A stretch of DNA of 64,000 bases from an uncultured Aquimarina sp. (GTDB lineage Bacteria; Bacteroidota; Bacteroidia; Flavobacteriales; Flavobacteriaceae). The position numbers and the translations under genes are program-made. The notes beneath the pieces were generated by a model, which made no database searches, was not told where the DNA came from, and saw only the letters and a list, made by a program, of their open reading frames with translations. This document shows, in pieces, positions 34,502 to 44,178 of this stretch; the stretch's first letter is position 1, and every line of letters begins with the position of its first letter. Where the stretch lies: the NCBI GenBank assembly GCA_947500505.1, contig CANMSL010000001.1:930001-994000 (forward strand). Direction: 5' to 3'.

Positions 34502-36277
34502 ATGAAAGAGATGAAAATAAAATTAATTTTTCTTACGCTATTTTTAGCTATATCCCAAATAGGGATAGCTCAGGTAAAATTTGAAGCTAAATTAAGCAAG
34601 AAAAAGTTGGGAATAAATGAAAGATTACGGGTTGATTTTGAGATGAATCAAGACGGTGATAATTTCACGCAACCCAGTTTTAATGGATTTACAGTTGTTG
34701 GAGGTCCAAATCAATCGATAAGTAATTCATGGATCAACGGTAAAAGATCATATGCCAAGACCTTTAGTTATTTTCTTTCCCCTACAAAAAGAGGAAAATT
34801 TACCATCGGCCAAGCAACTATCGAAATTGACGGTCAGGTCTATAAAACACTTCCGGTACAAGTAGAGGTCACCGCGGCGGTACAAAAACCTAAAGACGGA
34901 AATGATGCAGATTATGTGGCTAGTGAAAACCTGCATCTGGTAGCAGAAGTTTCTAAAACAAGTCCTTATCTTAATGAAGCAATTACAGTTATATATAAAT
35001 TGTATGTAAGTCCAAGGATACAGATTAGTAACCTAAGGGAAATCGACAACCCTAAATACAGTGATTTCTGGAGCCAATCTATTAAAATAGGTCAGCTTAA
35101 AGTTGAACGTGGAGAATTTAAAGGTGAGCCTTATAACTTTGTGGTATGTGGTAAAACTGTTCTATATCCTCAAAAAACCGGAAAGTTGGAGATTGAACCG
35201 CTTACACTTTCTATTGCTGTGGACGTTCCTACCAATCGAAGAGATATTTTCGGAGGGAGATTGTATTCTACAGTAAATAAGACAGTAGCTGCAGGTACGA
35301 GGACAATTAACGTAAAACCGCTTCCTGAGCAAGGTAAACCAGATGATTTTACAGGCGCAGTAGGGTCTTTCGATTTTAAAGTAACTTCTAACAAGACTAC
35401 GTTAGACGCTACAGAATCTTTGGAAGCTAAAGTACTAGTTTCCGGTAATGGTAATCTTAAACTTTTTGATCTTCCTAAATTAAATGTGCCTAGTGGATTG
35501 GAACAATATGAACCGGAACATAACGAACGCGTACGAACCAATCTTTCCGGGATGGCAGGAAATATTTCTGATTCATATACGTTAGTGCCCCAATTTAAGG
35601 GTACCTATCCGATTCCTCCGGTTTCTTTTTCCTATTTTGATCTGAAAACGGAAACCTACAAAAGAATAACATCTGAAGAAATTGTCATCAATGTTAAGAA
35701 TGGACCTGACAGTGGCACTATTGTTAATAATACAGAGTCTACAGGAACCACTAAAAAACTGGTTACACAAACCGGGAGTCAATTTAGGTTTTTAAAGCTA
35801 GATGCTAATCTACAGCCAATTGAAAAAAAGCACTTTTTTAAATCAACGGGATATTGGATTGCCTTAACAGCTCCGTTATTAGCAATTCCTATATTTTTAT
35901 TTTTCGGAAAAAAGAGGGAAGAAAGGCTGAGTGATGTTAGTGGCAATAGGGTGCGTAAAGCTGATAAATTAGCCAGAAAATATCTATCAGAAGCTAAAAA
36001 GAACTTAGGTAATCAAAAGAAATTTTATATAGCAATGGAGAAAGCCTTGCATAATTATCTAAAAGCCAAACTGCACATTCAGACCAGTGATATGAGTAAG
36101 GAACGTATCCAGCGTTTACTTAAAGAAAGAGAAGTACAAGATACCACTTCAATAGAGTTCATCGCATTGTTAGAAAGTTGTGAGTTTGCTAGATATACTC
36201 CGTCATCTACAACTGCTATGCAGCAGGATTACGATAAAGCTTCAAGAGTAATATCGGCCATTGATAAACAATTATAA
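34502..36277 (+). CDS. batD: BatD protein (oxygen tolerance family)
   Basis: The 591-residue protein has a signal peptide (start at 34502 or, with MKIKLIFLTLFLAISQIGIAQ, four codons downstream at 34511), and a large periplasmic beta-rich part with repeated immunoglobulin-like domains (FEAKLSKKKLGINERLRVDFEM near 24; SENLHLVAEVSKTSPYLNEA near 135). One membrane span (STGYWIALTAPLLAIPIFLFFG near 446) is followed by a cytoplasmic helical domain. It is followed 3 bp later by batE. BatD is thought to act in the cell-envelope Bat complex. Confidence 0.9.
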   Translation: MKEMKIKLIFLTLFLAISQIGIAQVKFEAKLSKKKLGINERLRVDFEMNQDGDNFTQPSFNGFTVVGGPNQSISNSWINGKRSYAKTFSYFLSPTKRGKFTIGQATIEIDGQVYKTLPVQVEVTAAVQKPKDGNDADYVASENLHLVAEVSKTSPYLNEAITVIYKLYVSPRIQISNLREIDNPKYSDFWSQSIKIGQLKVERGEFKGEPYNFVVCGKTVLYPQKTGKLEIEPLTLSIAVDVPTNRRDIFGGRLYSTVNKTVAAGTRTINVKPLPEQGKPDDFTGAVGSFDFKVTSNKTTLDATESLEAKVLVSGNGNLKLFDLPKLNVPSGLEQYEPEHNERVRTNLSGMAGNISDSYTLVPQFKGTYPIPPVSFSYFDLKTETYKRITSEEIVINVKNGPDSGTIVNNTESTGTTKKLVTQTGSQFRFLKLDANLQPIEKKHFFKSTGYWIALTAPLLAIPIFLFFGKKREERLSDVSGNRVRKADKLARKYLSEAKKNLGNQKKFYIAMEKALHNYLKAKLHIQTSDMSKERIQRLLKEREVQDTTSIEFIALLESCEFARYTPSSTTAMQQDYDKASRVISAIDKQL

Positions 36278-36280
36278 ATT

Positions 36281-37039
36281 TTGAAAGCAGTGAAGTATTT
36301 AGTAGTAATAGTTGTTTTTTTATGGAATATGATGGGCGTGGCTCAGAGTAACCAAGAATTCGAAAAAGCAAATGAATTATATAATCAAGAAAAATTTCAG
36401 GAAGCTATTGACTCTTATAAATCTATCTTGGACAGTGGTTTGGAATCTGCAGAATTGTATTACAATTTGGGCAATGCTAATTATAAGTTAAGTAATATAG
36501 GGCCAAGTATTTATTATTACGAGAAAGCTTTAGAATTGGCTCCTAATGATGAGGATATCAAAAACAACATTGCTTTTGCTAACAATGCTACCATTGATGC
36601 GATTGATGTTATACCAGAAGGAGTGATATCCAGATCTATTAATAGTTTTACCAATATGTTTGGTTTTGATATGTGGGCTTGGATCTCCGTGTTTTGTATA
36701 GCTTTTTTTGTTGTGTTGTTTATATTGTATTACGCAGCCAGATTATCTTCAAAGAAGCGATTATTCTTTTTAGGTTCCTGGGTGTTTTTAATCATTGGTA
36801 TATTCGCTGTTTTCTTTGCTTTTAAACAGTATAATTTTCTGGAAAATAATCAATACGCAATTATTTTTGCTCAGGAAACGACAATAAAAAGCGAACCCAA
36901 TTTACGTAGTGAAGAAGTATTTGTACTTCACGAAGGAACTAAAGTTAAAGTTACCGAAACGGTGAATGACTGGAAAAAAATCAAACTGGTTGATGGGAAA
37001 ATAGGGTGGATTCCGGCTACGGATCTTAAAGAACTGTAA
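36281..37039 (+). CDS. batE: TPR/SH3 protein BatE
   Basis: The frame starts with TTG at 36281, 3 bp after batD. A signal peptide (KYLVVIVVFLWNMMGVAQ) is followed by two TPRs (about 27-95, AELYYNLGNANYKLSNIGPSIYYYEKALELAP), two membrane spans (FDMWAWISVFCIAFFVVLFILYY; LFFLGSWVFLIIGIFAVFFAF), and a bacterial SH3 domain at about 192-252 (TTIKSEPNLRSEEVFVLHEGTKVKVTE...). This is the last gene of the operon. The DUF418 gene converges with only 3 bp between the stop codons. Confidence 0.9.
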   Translation: MKAVKYLVVIVVFLWNMMGVAQSNQEFEKANELYNQEKFQEAIDSYKSILDSGLESAELYYNLGNANYKLSNIGPSIYYYEKALELAPNDEDIKNNIAFANNATIDAIDVIPEGVISRSINSFTNMFGFDMWAWISVFCIAFFVVLFILYYAARLSSKKRLFFLGSWVFLIIGIFAVFFAFKQYNFLENNQYAIIFAQETTIKSEPNLRSEEVFVLHEGTKVKVTETVNDWKKIKLVDGKIGWIPATDLKEL

Positions 37040-37042
37040 GGT

Positions 37043-38248
37043 TTATTTTTTAAGGGCTTGAAGTTTACCCTTGGTAGCACTTCGCCACAACCATTCTAAT
37101 GGGCCATACCTAAAATTTTGCAACCAAATTTTACTTCCGATGGCTTGCGCTGTAATGATAGTAAAAGCGATAAAAACTAGATAGATTGTCTGTAATTTTC
37201 CTATGAGACCCAATCCCCAACCAAAAAGAAGAAACGTACCAATAATAGACTGCAGCACATAATTGGTTAATGCCATTCTTCCATAGGACTCAAAAAAGGA
37301 AAAAAAACGAAATCCCCGTTTTCTTTGATATAGAAGAATAAAACTAGAAAGAATAATCAGGGTCAGTGCTATATTAGACCAATCGTAGGCATTTAAACCA
37401 AAAACATGGAACCAACTTTTAAAATCAATAGGTTGAGGTGAAAAAGCAAAAACTACTGCAGTTATTATAGCCGATATTATAAAACAAACAAGCCCCCACT
37501 TTAAACATTTTTTGATGATTGGTATTTTTTGTTCTACATTTTGAAAAAGTCCTATTTTACCAATCCATAATCCAATAAGAAAATACCCGAATGTCAGGTA
37601 GAATCTCGCAACCAATCCTATCTGAAAATCCATTTTATGTAACATTCCCTGAATACCATTTTCAATAAATACTTCTGTAATGGTACCTTCCTTAAGAGTG
37701 TTTAGGTAAGCAATATTAGGAGCATTATTAGCATCCATAATAGGCGCAAACCCAAAAGCACTCTCGTTACCTAGAATAGCGTATGAAATAAATCTTGGAA
37801 TACTTACTAAAAATATTCCGGAAACTAAAAGGATCCATTTATTCTGTAAACGATAAAAAGGAATGAGAAAGGGAGCAAGCAGAGCATAAATCGTTAAAAT
37901 ATCACCTTTATAAAATAATTGATGTGCATATCCAATGATAAAAAGTAAGAATGTTCTCCAGAGAAATTTAAATTCGAAGTTTTCGTTTCTTTTAGCTGCA
38001 GCATCCATTTGTATAAAAAAACTGAGGCCGAAAAGAATAGAAAATAAAGCAAAGAATTTACCAATTATAAAAAAGCCAATAATCCCACCAAGAATCTTAT
38101 CAAAAAGGCTGTTGGTAACTTCCATCAGGCTATCAGGAGGAGCAGACGCAATATATTGCTCATTCATATGAACTAAACATACACCAGCCAACGCAAAACC
38201 ACGTAAGGAATCGATGATTACAATTCTATTAGAAGATAAATTTCTCAA
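37043..38248 (-). CDS. DUF418 family membrane protein
   Basis: The 401-residue protein has about ten membrane spans, an N-terminal IIDSLRGFALAGVCLVHM typical of YeiB/DUF418 proteins, and the C-terminal DUF418 domain with the hallmark YGRMALTNYVLQSIIGTFLLFG and SKIWLQNFRYGPLEWLWR near 340-390. These proteins are of unknown role and related to acyltransferase-3-like membrane proteins. It is transcribed toward batE. Confidence 0.9.
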   Translation of the reverse strand: MRNLSSNRIVIIDSLRGFALAGVCLVHMNEQYIASAPPDSLMEVTNSLFDKILGGIIGFFIIGKFFALFSILFGLSFFIQMDAAAKRNENFEFKFLWRTFLLFIIGYAHQLFYKGDILTIYALLAPFLIPFYRLQNKWILLVSGIFLVSIPRFISYAILGNESAFGFAPIMDANNAPNIAYLNTLKEGTITEVFIENGIQGMLHKMDFQIGLVARFYLTFGYFLIGLWIGKIGLFQNVEQKIPIIKKCLKWGLVCFIISAIITAVVFAFSPQPIDFKSWFHVFGLNAYDWSNIALTLIILSSFILLYQRKRGFRFFSFFESYGRMALTNYVLQSIIGTFLLFGWGLGLIGKLQTIYLVFIAFTIITAQAIGSKIWLQNFRYGPLEWLWRSATKGKLQALKK

Positions 38249-38431
38249 TATATCTAAATTACTTTATTAAAACTGTTTAAGCAACGACAAAAACATTAAA
38301 TTGTATTAATTGTTTAATGATTTTGGATTCCTGGATGCCAATTAACATAAAATATTCTTAAAGAAATTTACGATGGATTTAACAGATTTTGTAAGTATTA
38401 CTTTTATTTTTACAACCCATAAAAAAAATTT

Positions 38432-38764
38432 ATGTCTACTATAAAAATTAAAATAGCAAAACTTTTGGTTATTTCTGGTTTTCTATTCCATTTAGGAAGT
38501 TATGCTATTGAATTATTTAATTTTTATGTTGGCGATATTGATTCCATAGCTCAGTTTATAGATGATACAGAAGAAAAATCTGAATCTAAAGAAAAGGACG
38601 GTTCTGAAAATGAAGATTTGAAAGAAAAAGATAAGATTGCGCAACATACGGATGATAACAGTACAAAAATTGATATCTTAATTTTAAAAAGCTATCCAGG
38701 TGTAAATTATGGAAATTCATTTGTATATCTTGAATATTGTACACCTCCACCAGAATATTCCTAA
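38432..38764 (+). CDS. hypothetical protein (110 aa) with N-terminal anchor
   Basis: The product has a short N-terminal hydrophobic segment (IAKLLVISGFLFHLGSYAIELF) and a highly acidic, Glu/Lys/Asp-rich middle (EEKSESKEKDGSENEDLKEKD), then ends LEYCTPPPEYS. No family is recognised. It is 113 bp upstream of the SulP gene, and its AT-rich leader resembles the other accessory genes. The call is moderate because of the low-complexity composition. Confidence 0.55.
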   Translation: MSTIKIKIAKLLVISGFLFHLGSYAIELFNFYVGDIDSIAQFIDDTEEKSESKEKDGSENEDLKEKDKIAQHTDDNSTKIDILILKSYPGVNYGNSFVYLEYCTPPPEYS

Positions 38765-38876
38765 TTTTAATAGCTATTTTTTTGTCCTTATTTTACGATG
38801 AGGGAATGAATGATTTTATTTTCAATCATAAAAACCTAATTACCTGTTTTCAGGCAATAACTAAATCATTATAATT

Positions 38877-40484
38877 ATGAGTGTTTTTAAAAATTTAAAA
38901 AGCGACCTTCCTGCAAGTATTGTAGTATTTTTTGTCGCATTGCCGTTGTGCCTTGGGATAGCATTAGCAAGTGGTGCGCCTCTTTTCTCGGGTCTTATCG
39001 CTGGAATAGTAGGAGGGATTGTGGTAGGAGCTTTAAGTGGCTCTCAAATTGGAGTAAGTGGACCAGCTGCCGGACTAGCAGCGATCGTTCTCGCAGCAAT
39101 TTCTTCTTTGGGAAGCTATGAAAATTTCTTGGTTGCAGTGGTTTTGGGAGGTTTGATTCAATTAGTTTTTGGAGTACTCAAACTTGGAATTATCGGATAT
39201 TATTTTCCTTCTTCCGTTATTAAAGGAATGCTTACAGGAATAGGAATTATTATTATTCTAAAACAAATACCATATTTTTTTGGTATTGATGCGAATCCAG
39301 AAGGAGATTTCGCATTTCTTCAAATTGATGGAGAAAATACGTTTACCGAATTATTAAAAACTCTGAATGCGCTTTTGAGTGGAAGTTTTAATGTTGGAGC
39401 CGCTATTGTTGCACTCTTAGGTTTAGGTATTTTAATATTATGGAGCAATGTTTTATATAATAAAGGGAAATTTTTTCAATTAGTTCAGGGTCCTTTAGTT
39501 GCTGTTGTAGTAGGTATACTTTTTTATGTAATTACTAAAAATGGCTCAATAGGTATCACCTCTGAACATTTAGTTTCTGTACCTGTACCAGACAATTTTG
39601 ATAGTTTTTTAGGACAATTTGCTTTTCCAAACTTTTCTGTAATAACTAAAGGTGAAATATGGGTTACTGCATTCACAATTGCACTGGTAGCCTCTTTAGA
39701 AACTTTATTGTGTGTGGAAGCAACAGATAAATTAGACCCTGAAAAAAGAGTAACACCAACGAATCGTGAATTATTGGCTCAAGGGACAGGGAATATGATT
39801 TCGGGATTAATTGGTGGACTGCCTATAACACAGGTTATCGTAAGAAGTTCTGCAAATATTCAATCAGGCGGTAAGAGTAAAATGTCAGCAATTATTCACG
39901 GATTTTTTCTACTAACTTCGGTTATTTTAATTCCAACATTACTAAATATGATTCCGCTATCGGTACTTGCTGCAATTCTTTTTATTGTGGGATATAAACT
40001 AGCTAAACCATCAACATTTAAAGCGATGTGGGTGGCAGGATGGAAGCAGTTTGTTCCATTTATAATAACGATTTTGGGTATCGTATTTACGGATTTATTA
40101 GTAGGAATAGGATTGGGGTTAGCAGTAGGAATAGTGATCATATTATTCAAAAGTTACCAAAATTCTCATTTTTTACATATTGAAGATAAAAGTGATGGTA
40201 AAAATAAAATTAAAATGACTTTGGCTGAAGAAGTTACGTTTTTTAATAAAGGCGCTATTTTAAAGGAACTGGATCAGTTACCAGAATATACGGATCTAAC
40301 GCTGGATGTAAGAAATACGCGATATCTTGACAATGATATTATTGAAATTTTACAAGATTTCTCAGAAAAAGCTAAAAATAAGAATATTAATATACATTTA
40401 ATATCAGAACGCGGAGTCGTAGAAAATCCAGATAGTTATATTGAATTTTTTAAGTTAAGACCTAAGCAAAATAAAGTAAATTAA
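38877..40484 (+). CDS. SulP-family inorganic anion transporter (likely bicarbonate)
   Basis: The 535-residue transporter has about ten to twelve membrane spans, the SulP start LPLCLGIALASGAPLFSGLIAG and the block VSGPAAGLAAIV. Later come ETLLCVEATDKLDPEKR and ITQVIVRSSANIQSGGKSKMSA. A shortened C-terminal STAS domain follows (about 445-530, VTFFNKGAILKELDQLPEYT). The beta-carbonic anhydrase 14 bp downstream suggests bicarbonate as a substrate, as for BicA-type SulP proteins; sulphate is possible. Confidence 0.92.
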   Translation: MSVFKNLKSDLPASIVVFFVALPLCLGIALASGAPLFSGLIAGIVGGIVVGALSGSQIGVSGPAAGLAAIVLAAISSLGSYENFLVAVVLGGLIQLVFGVLKLGIIGYYFPSSVIKGMLTGIGIIIILKQIPYFFGIDANPEGDFAFLQIDGENTFTELLKTLNALLSGSFNVGAAIVALLGLGILILWSNVLYNKGKFFQLVQGPLVAVVVGILFYVITKNGSIGITSEHLVSVPVPDNFDSFLGQFAFPNFSVITKGEIWVTAFTIALVASLETLLCVEATDKLDPEKRVTPTNRELLAQGTGNMISGLIGGLPITQVIVRSSANIQSGGKSKMSAIIHGFFLLTSVILIPTLLNMIPLSVLAAILFIVGYKLAKPSTFKAMWVAGWKQFVPFIITILGIVFTDLLVGIGLGLAVGIVIILFKSYQNSHFLHIEDKSDGKNKIKMTLAEEVTFFNKGAILKELDQLPEYTDLTLDVRNTRYLDNDIIEILQDFSEKAKNKNINIHLISERGVVENPDSYIEFFKLRPKQNKVN

Positions 40485-40498
40485 AATATAAACATATT

Positions 40499-41131
40499 AT
40501 GAAAGCACTTACAAAAGAAGCCCAGGCGGCTATTACACCGCAAGCAGCGTTAGAAATGCTTAAAGAAGGGAACGAGAGATTTCAGAAAAAGAATATGACA
40601 GACAGAGATCTTTTAGATCAGGTTAATGATACGAAAAGTGGTCAATTTCCTTTTGCAACAATTCTAAGTTGTATTGACTCTAGGGTTTCTTCAGAATTAA
40701 TTTTTGATCAGGGAATAGGCGATATTTTTAGTGCAAGAGTTGCAGGAAATTTTGTGAATGAAGATATTTTAGGAAGTATGGAATTTGCTTGTAAACTAGC
40801 AGGAACTAAGCTGGTACTGGTGTTAGGTCATACGGCCTGTGGTGCGGTCAAAGGAGCCTGTGATGATGCAAAATTAGGAAACCTTACAGCCTTGTTAAGT
40901 AAAATTAAACCAGCAGTTGAAGCTGTTAGTGAGCCATCAGACAGCTCTTTAAGAAATTCTAAAAATATCGATTTTGTTAATGAGGTGGCTGTTAAAAATG
41001 TACAGATGACGATCGATAATATTCGCGAACGAAGTGGTGTGTTAAAAGAGATGGAAGACAACCAGGAAATTATCATTATGGGCGGTATGTATGATATTAA
41101 TGATGGAAGTGTTCAATTTTTTGACAAATAA
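40499..41131 (+). CDS. beta-carbonic anhydrase
   Basis: The 210-residue enzyme converts CO2 to bicarbonate. The zinc ligands are Cys58 (in CIDSR, with the Asp60-Arg62 pair), His111 and Cys114 (in LGHTACGAV). No signal peptide is seen, so it is cytosolic. It follows the SulP gene by 14 bp, and the pair presumably feeds bicarbonate to carboxylases. It ends with a terminator at 41241-41273. Confidence 0.95.
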   Translation: MKALTKEAQAAITPQAALEMLKEGNERFQKKNMTDRDLLDQVNDTKSGQFPFATILSCIDSRVSSELIFDQGIGDIFSARVAGNFVNEDILGSMEFACKLAGTKLVLVLGHTACGAVKGACDDAKLGNLTALLSKIKPAVEAVSEPSDSSLRNSKNIDFVNEVAVKNVQMTIDNIRERSGVLKEMEDNQEIIIMGGMYDINDGSVQFFDK

Positions 41132-41240
41132 GATTTACTAAAGTCAGTTAATACCATAAACCTGACTTTGTAGAATTTCTTCAAGATACCGAAATAAGTC
41201 ATATTAATTTAAACTCGTTTTAGGAGGAGATAACTTATCC

Positions 41241-41273
41241 AAAAAGGCCGATACGTCCAAGTATTGGCTTTTT
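41241..41273 (+). terminator. hairpin terminator of the SulP/carbonic anhydrase operon
   Basis: AAAAAGGCCGATAC (41241-41254) pairs with GTATTGGCTTTTT (41261-41273), with a G-T wobble. It has a 6-base loop and a T-run. Confidence 0.7.
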
Positions 41274-41519
41274 GTGATTGTTAGCAATTCGCTTCGCCAA
41301 TTACCTAATTTACTTACCTTATCATTATGAGACAGGATATTTATTACATATAAAAACCTGAATTTCAATATATTATTAAAATTTTAGGTTTAGACAAGAA
41401 AAGTATGCTAACACTTTTGTTAGCTTGTTGGCACACTCAAGATATCTGATGGAGCATATCTGACTTTGTTACAGAGTCGATATTATTAATGATTTTGTAA
41501 GTTGTACAAAGTACTTAAA

Positions 41520-41686
41520 CCCGGATTATGCATTGGAACTTCGTTGTGAGTGTTGAAAGTGCCATAAAATATAATATTTTCCAAGTTTTAGCATAGCATC
41601 GCTATGGTTAAACTTTAAAATGTAGTGAAACGCTATATTTTGCAGGAGTTTCTGCATGTAATAGATTTTCCAATGCATAATCCGGG
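41520..41686. mobile_element. MITE-like imperfect palindrome (167 bp)
   Basis: Terminal inverted repeats CCCGGATTATGCATTGGAA (41520-41538) and its exact reverse complement (41668-41686) bound the element. Inside, the two halves can still be aligned as imperfect inverted copies toward a central hairpin (TAGCATAGC-ATC-GCTATGG-type, about 41583-41616). No coding frame lies within. It looks like a non-autonomous miniature element or a large structured repeat; copy number cannot be judged here. Confidence 0.5.
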
Positions 41687-41760
41687 CTAAAAGAGAATGT
41701 AATTTTTTTTTTAGATTTTGAAGAATAGGGATTTGAGATCATTTCTCATCCAAAAATGAA

Positions 41761-42273
41761 CTAAACTATATTATCAGAATTATCATTCTTTTCATTTTTT
41801 AGAATATTTGGCAATACCATTGGAGCAAGTTTTTTTACGGGTTTATATAATATGGAAGAATCTAATGTCTCTTGTTTAATGACTCCTAAACTTCTGTTCC
41901 CCGCATCTACAAAAATAATTACCACACTAGCTATAAACGCAAACTTTAGTACTCCAAAAGCTGCACCCAGAAATTTATTAAGAATTCCTAAAGAGGCAAA
42001 ATCCGCAATCTTTGTGAGCAATTTGCCAGCTAGAGAAATAAGAATCACTACAGCAATAAACGTAATTGCAAAAGCAGTAAGTTTCATAGCACCATCTCCC
42101 CAATCTACATATTGCTGTAAATACCCCCCCACAAAGTGAGAAAAATGTACGGAAACATAAATTCCAGCAACTAAGGCTATTAAAGAAGCAAGCGAAACAA
42201 ATAATCCTTTACTAAATCCTTTAATCAACCCCCAAAGCAGAAGGATACCCAATATGATGTCAATATAATTCAT
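41761..42273 (-). CDS. CvpA family membrane protein
   Basis: The 170-residue protein has four membrane spans and the CvpA pattern MNYIDIILGILLLWGLIKGFSKGLFVSLASL near the N-terminus, with VGGYLQQYVDWGDGAMKLTAF in the middle. E. coli CvpA is needed for colicin V production; in general these proteins affect envelope function. No neighbours in an operon. The start at 42273 is the first ATG and immediately precedes the hydrophobic segment. Confidence 0.9.
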   Translation of the reverse strand: MNYIDIILGILLLWGLIKGFSKGLFVSLASLIALVAGIYVSVHFSHFVGGYLQQYVDWGDGAMKLTAFAITFIAVVILISLAGKLLTKIADFASLGILNKFLGAAFGVLKFAFIASVVIIFVDAGNRSLGVIKQETLDSSILYKPVKKLAPMVLPNILKNEKNDNSDNIV

Positions 42274-42483
42274 TAATAGTTTTGTTTAGACTAATATAAT
42301 GTTTTAAATCAAAATTTTAAGTACCAAAGATAGATAGATAACATCGTACTAAAGCGTATCGACCAAGTATAGCATAATCTTTCAAGTTTGTACTTACTGG
42401 CTTTTATTTTTAAAGGATGATCAAAGCTTTTTTAAACAATGCATTTAGTCATTTTCAAATTGTATTTTTGTAAAAAAAATGTG

Positions 42484-42840
42484 ATGGTGAGAGATGAAAA
42501 ATTAAAAGAAAGATGGGATATTCTTGTCCAAAAATTATCGGCTCAATTTGCTGATGGTGATGAACTCGATCTGGACGCAATTATCTATCTGATAGGAGTA
42601 CAGGAATTAGGTCAGCTACACCGTAAGTTTAAGAAAGATGAAAAGTTGGATTTAATGCATATCGCTATTTGTAGATTGTTAGAACCCTACGGTTATTATG
42701 AGTTTGATTATTTTGATAAGGACGGATGGCCACATTATATCGTTAAAGAACGATTGCCCAATCTTAAAGCAGGAGAACAATCTATCCTAATGAAAGAAGC
42801 GATAGTCAGTTACTTTATTTCGAGTGAATATATTTTTTAG
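42484..42840 (+). CDS. conserved hypothetical protein (118 aa)
   Basis: The ATG at 42484 (MVRDEKLKERWDILVQKLS) is preferred over the upstream ATG at 42439, which would place a hydrophobic, unlikely extension in front of the domain. The small soluble protein has helices then YGYYEFDYFDKDGWPHYIVKERLP near 75-100, and ends FISSEYIF. I know it only as a conserved Bacteroidota hypothetical. A terminator hairpin follows. Confidence 0.75.
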   Translation: MVRDEKLKERWDILVQKLSAQFADGDELDLDAIIYLIGVQELGQLHRKFKKDEKLDLMHIAICRLLEPYGYYEFDYFDKDGWPHYIVKERLPNLKAGEQSILMKEAIVSYFISSEYIF

Positions 42841-42855
42841 TTAAATAAGCCAATA

Positions 42856-42885
42856 AAAAAAGGTACAAAGTAAAGTACCTTTTTT
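42856..42885 (+). terminator. hairpin terminator
   Basis: AAAAAAGGTAC (42856-42866) pairs with GTACCTTTTTT (42875-42885) around an 8-base loop and has a U-run, 15 bp after the stop of the hypothetical gene. Confidence 0.75.
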
Positions 42886-42932
42886 ATGAATATTGTTGAT
42901 TACTTAATAACCTTTAAGAATTATTAGTGTAA

Positions 42933-43034
42933 TTATCTTCTCATAGCATACCAAGAAGCCGAAGGAAGATTACTAATCAATTCTTTTAGTCCTTTCATGT
43001 CTATGATTAGGATTCCAAAAAATAACTTTTTCAT
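42933..43034 (-). CDS. possible 33-aa peptide
   Basis: The frame starts MKKLFFGILIIDMKGLKEL and closes SASWYAMRR before TAA. It begins with a hydrophobic stretch of eight residues and has an ATG; nothing else supports it. It may be a fragment of a longer lost gene or chance. Confidence 0.2.
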   Translation of the reverse strand: MKKLFFGILIIDMKGLKELISNLPSASWYAMRR

Positions 43035-43365
43035 ATCGACATTTTTTAAATTAAACATTGAATTCTGACTAACTTTTAGCCAAATACCATTTGTTTGCAT
43101 TTATTGGTTATGAAATATTACTTTGGGGAATCTATGATTTACATATATTTCATTCGAGATTTAGTATTCTAAAAATAAATAAATTAATGAGTTTTGTCAA
43201 GTTTTTTAACGAGCTTTAACGTACTATGCGGTTAATTTTCTTAAAGAATTTCAAAATATAGTATCAGATTGATTATTAGTAAGTTATTACGCCATTTTTT
43301 GGAAATCAATTAGTCAAGGATACTTTTCCTGTCAAGCTATTTTTTTATCTTTTAAAACAAAAGGA

Positions 43366-44070
43366 ATGCTAATAAATATGATTAGTTTTATGAACTCACC
43401 TAATGATAGTGGACCAATTTATAAAGAAACAATCTTGGGAAGGATTCCTGTAGAACCTTTTAACACTACCAGTAATCTTGTTTTCTTATTTGTAATCATT
43501 TATTTTTCAATACGGGTATATAGGAATCCGAAGCAACATTTGTTTTTAGCTTACAGTTTGCCGATTCTTACTGTCGGTTTTGTAGGAGGAACACTATTTC
43601 ACGGTACCAGAAGTCATCAAATATGGTTGTTTATGGATTGGGTGCCAATTATGATCCTGTGTATGTCGGCTGTTTTTTATTTTATTTTTAAATTATACAA
43701 AGTCTGGTGGAAAAGATTATTGGCTTTTATTTTGATTTTTAGTGTTTCTTTTGGAGTACGAATGCTACCAATCCCTGCGGGTATTAAAATTTCTTTAGGA
43801 TATGTAATTACAGCACTAACTGTTTTACTACCTATTGTATTATATCTTATAAAAACAAAAAGCAGTCACAAAGAGATGATTATACTGGCTTTTATGTTTT
43901 TCGCTATTGCAGTTAGTTTTAGGAGTGCGGATATGTTTTTGGAAACTGATTTTCTATATATGGGGACACATTGGTTGTGGCATTTATTCGGTGGAATTTC
44001 GGTTTTTTATTTGATGTTGTACATTTATCAAGACAATTTAAAAAAAAATAAAGTTCTTTCTGAGGAGTAA
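43366..44070 (+). CDS. CREST-superfamily membrane protein (alkaline ceramidase-like)
   Basis: The 234-residue protein has about seven membrane spans. The first part GPIYKETILGRIPVEPFNTTSNLVFL (about 17-42) follows the ceramidase-type start (GxxYxExxxxxxxxEPxNTxSNL), and conserved His residues are in GGTLFHGTRSH (about 74-84) and THWLWHLFGG (about 206-215). This fits the CREST superfamily (alkaline ceramidase, PAQR, TMEM). Bacteroidota make sphingolipids, so a ceramidase or related lipid hydrolase is a reasonable inference. The start may also be 43381. Confidence 0.7.
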   Translation: MLINMISFMNSPNDSGPIYKETILGRIPVEPFNTTSNLVFLFVIIYFSIRVYRNPKQHLFLAYSLPILTVGFVGGTLFHGTRSHQIWLFMDWVPIMILCMSAVFYFIFKLYKVWWKRLLAFILIFSVSFGVRMLPIPAGIKISLGYVITALTVLLPIVLYLIKTKSSHKEMIILAFMFFAIAVSFRSADMFLETDFLYMGTHWLWHLFGGISVFYLMLYIYQDNLKKNKVLSEE

Positions 44071-44178
44071 TTTTTTAAAAAGTGTATAATTTATTTTCAG
44101 TATTGAAGATTTTTTTAAACATCCTGTACGGTTTTATAATCCACAAATCTTAAATTTGTCTTCTATTAAGAAAAGACC

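Larger units (their letters stand above)
41132..41760. other. gene-free stretch with terminator and MITE-like element
   Basis: This 629-bp region has no gene. It holds a hairpin terminator at 41241-41273, a TA-rich stretch, and a 167-bp imperfect palindrome at 41520-41686 with 19-bp perfect ends. Confidence 0.7.
42841..43365. other. intergenic stretch with terminator and possible tiny ORF
   Basis: The region holds a terminator hairpin (42856-42885) and a 33-codon minus-strand frame at 42933-43034 (MKKLFFGILIIDMKGLKEL...ending WYAMRR). The frame is weakly supported. The rest is AT-rich without visible features. Confidence 0.5.
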
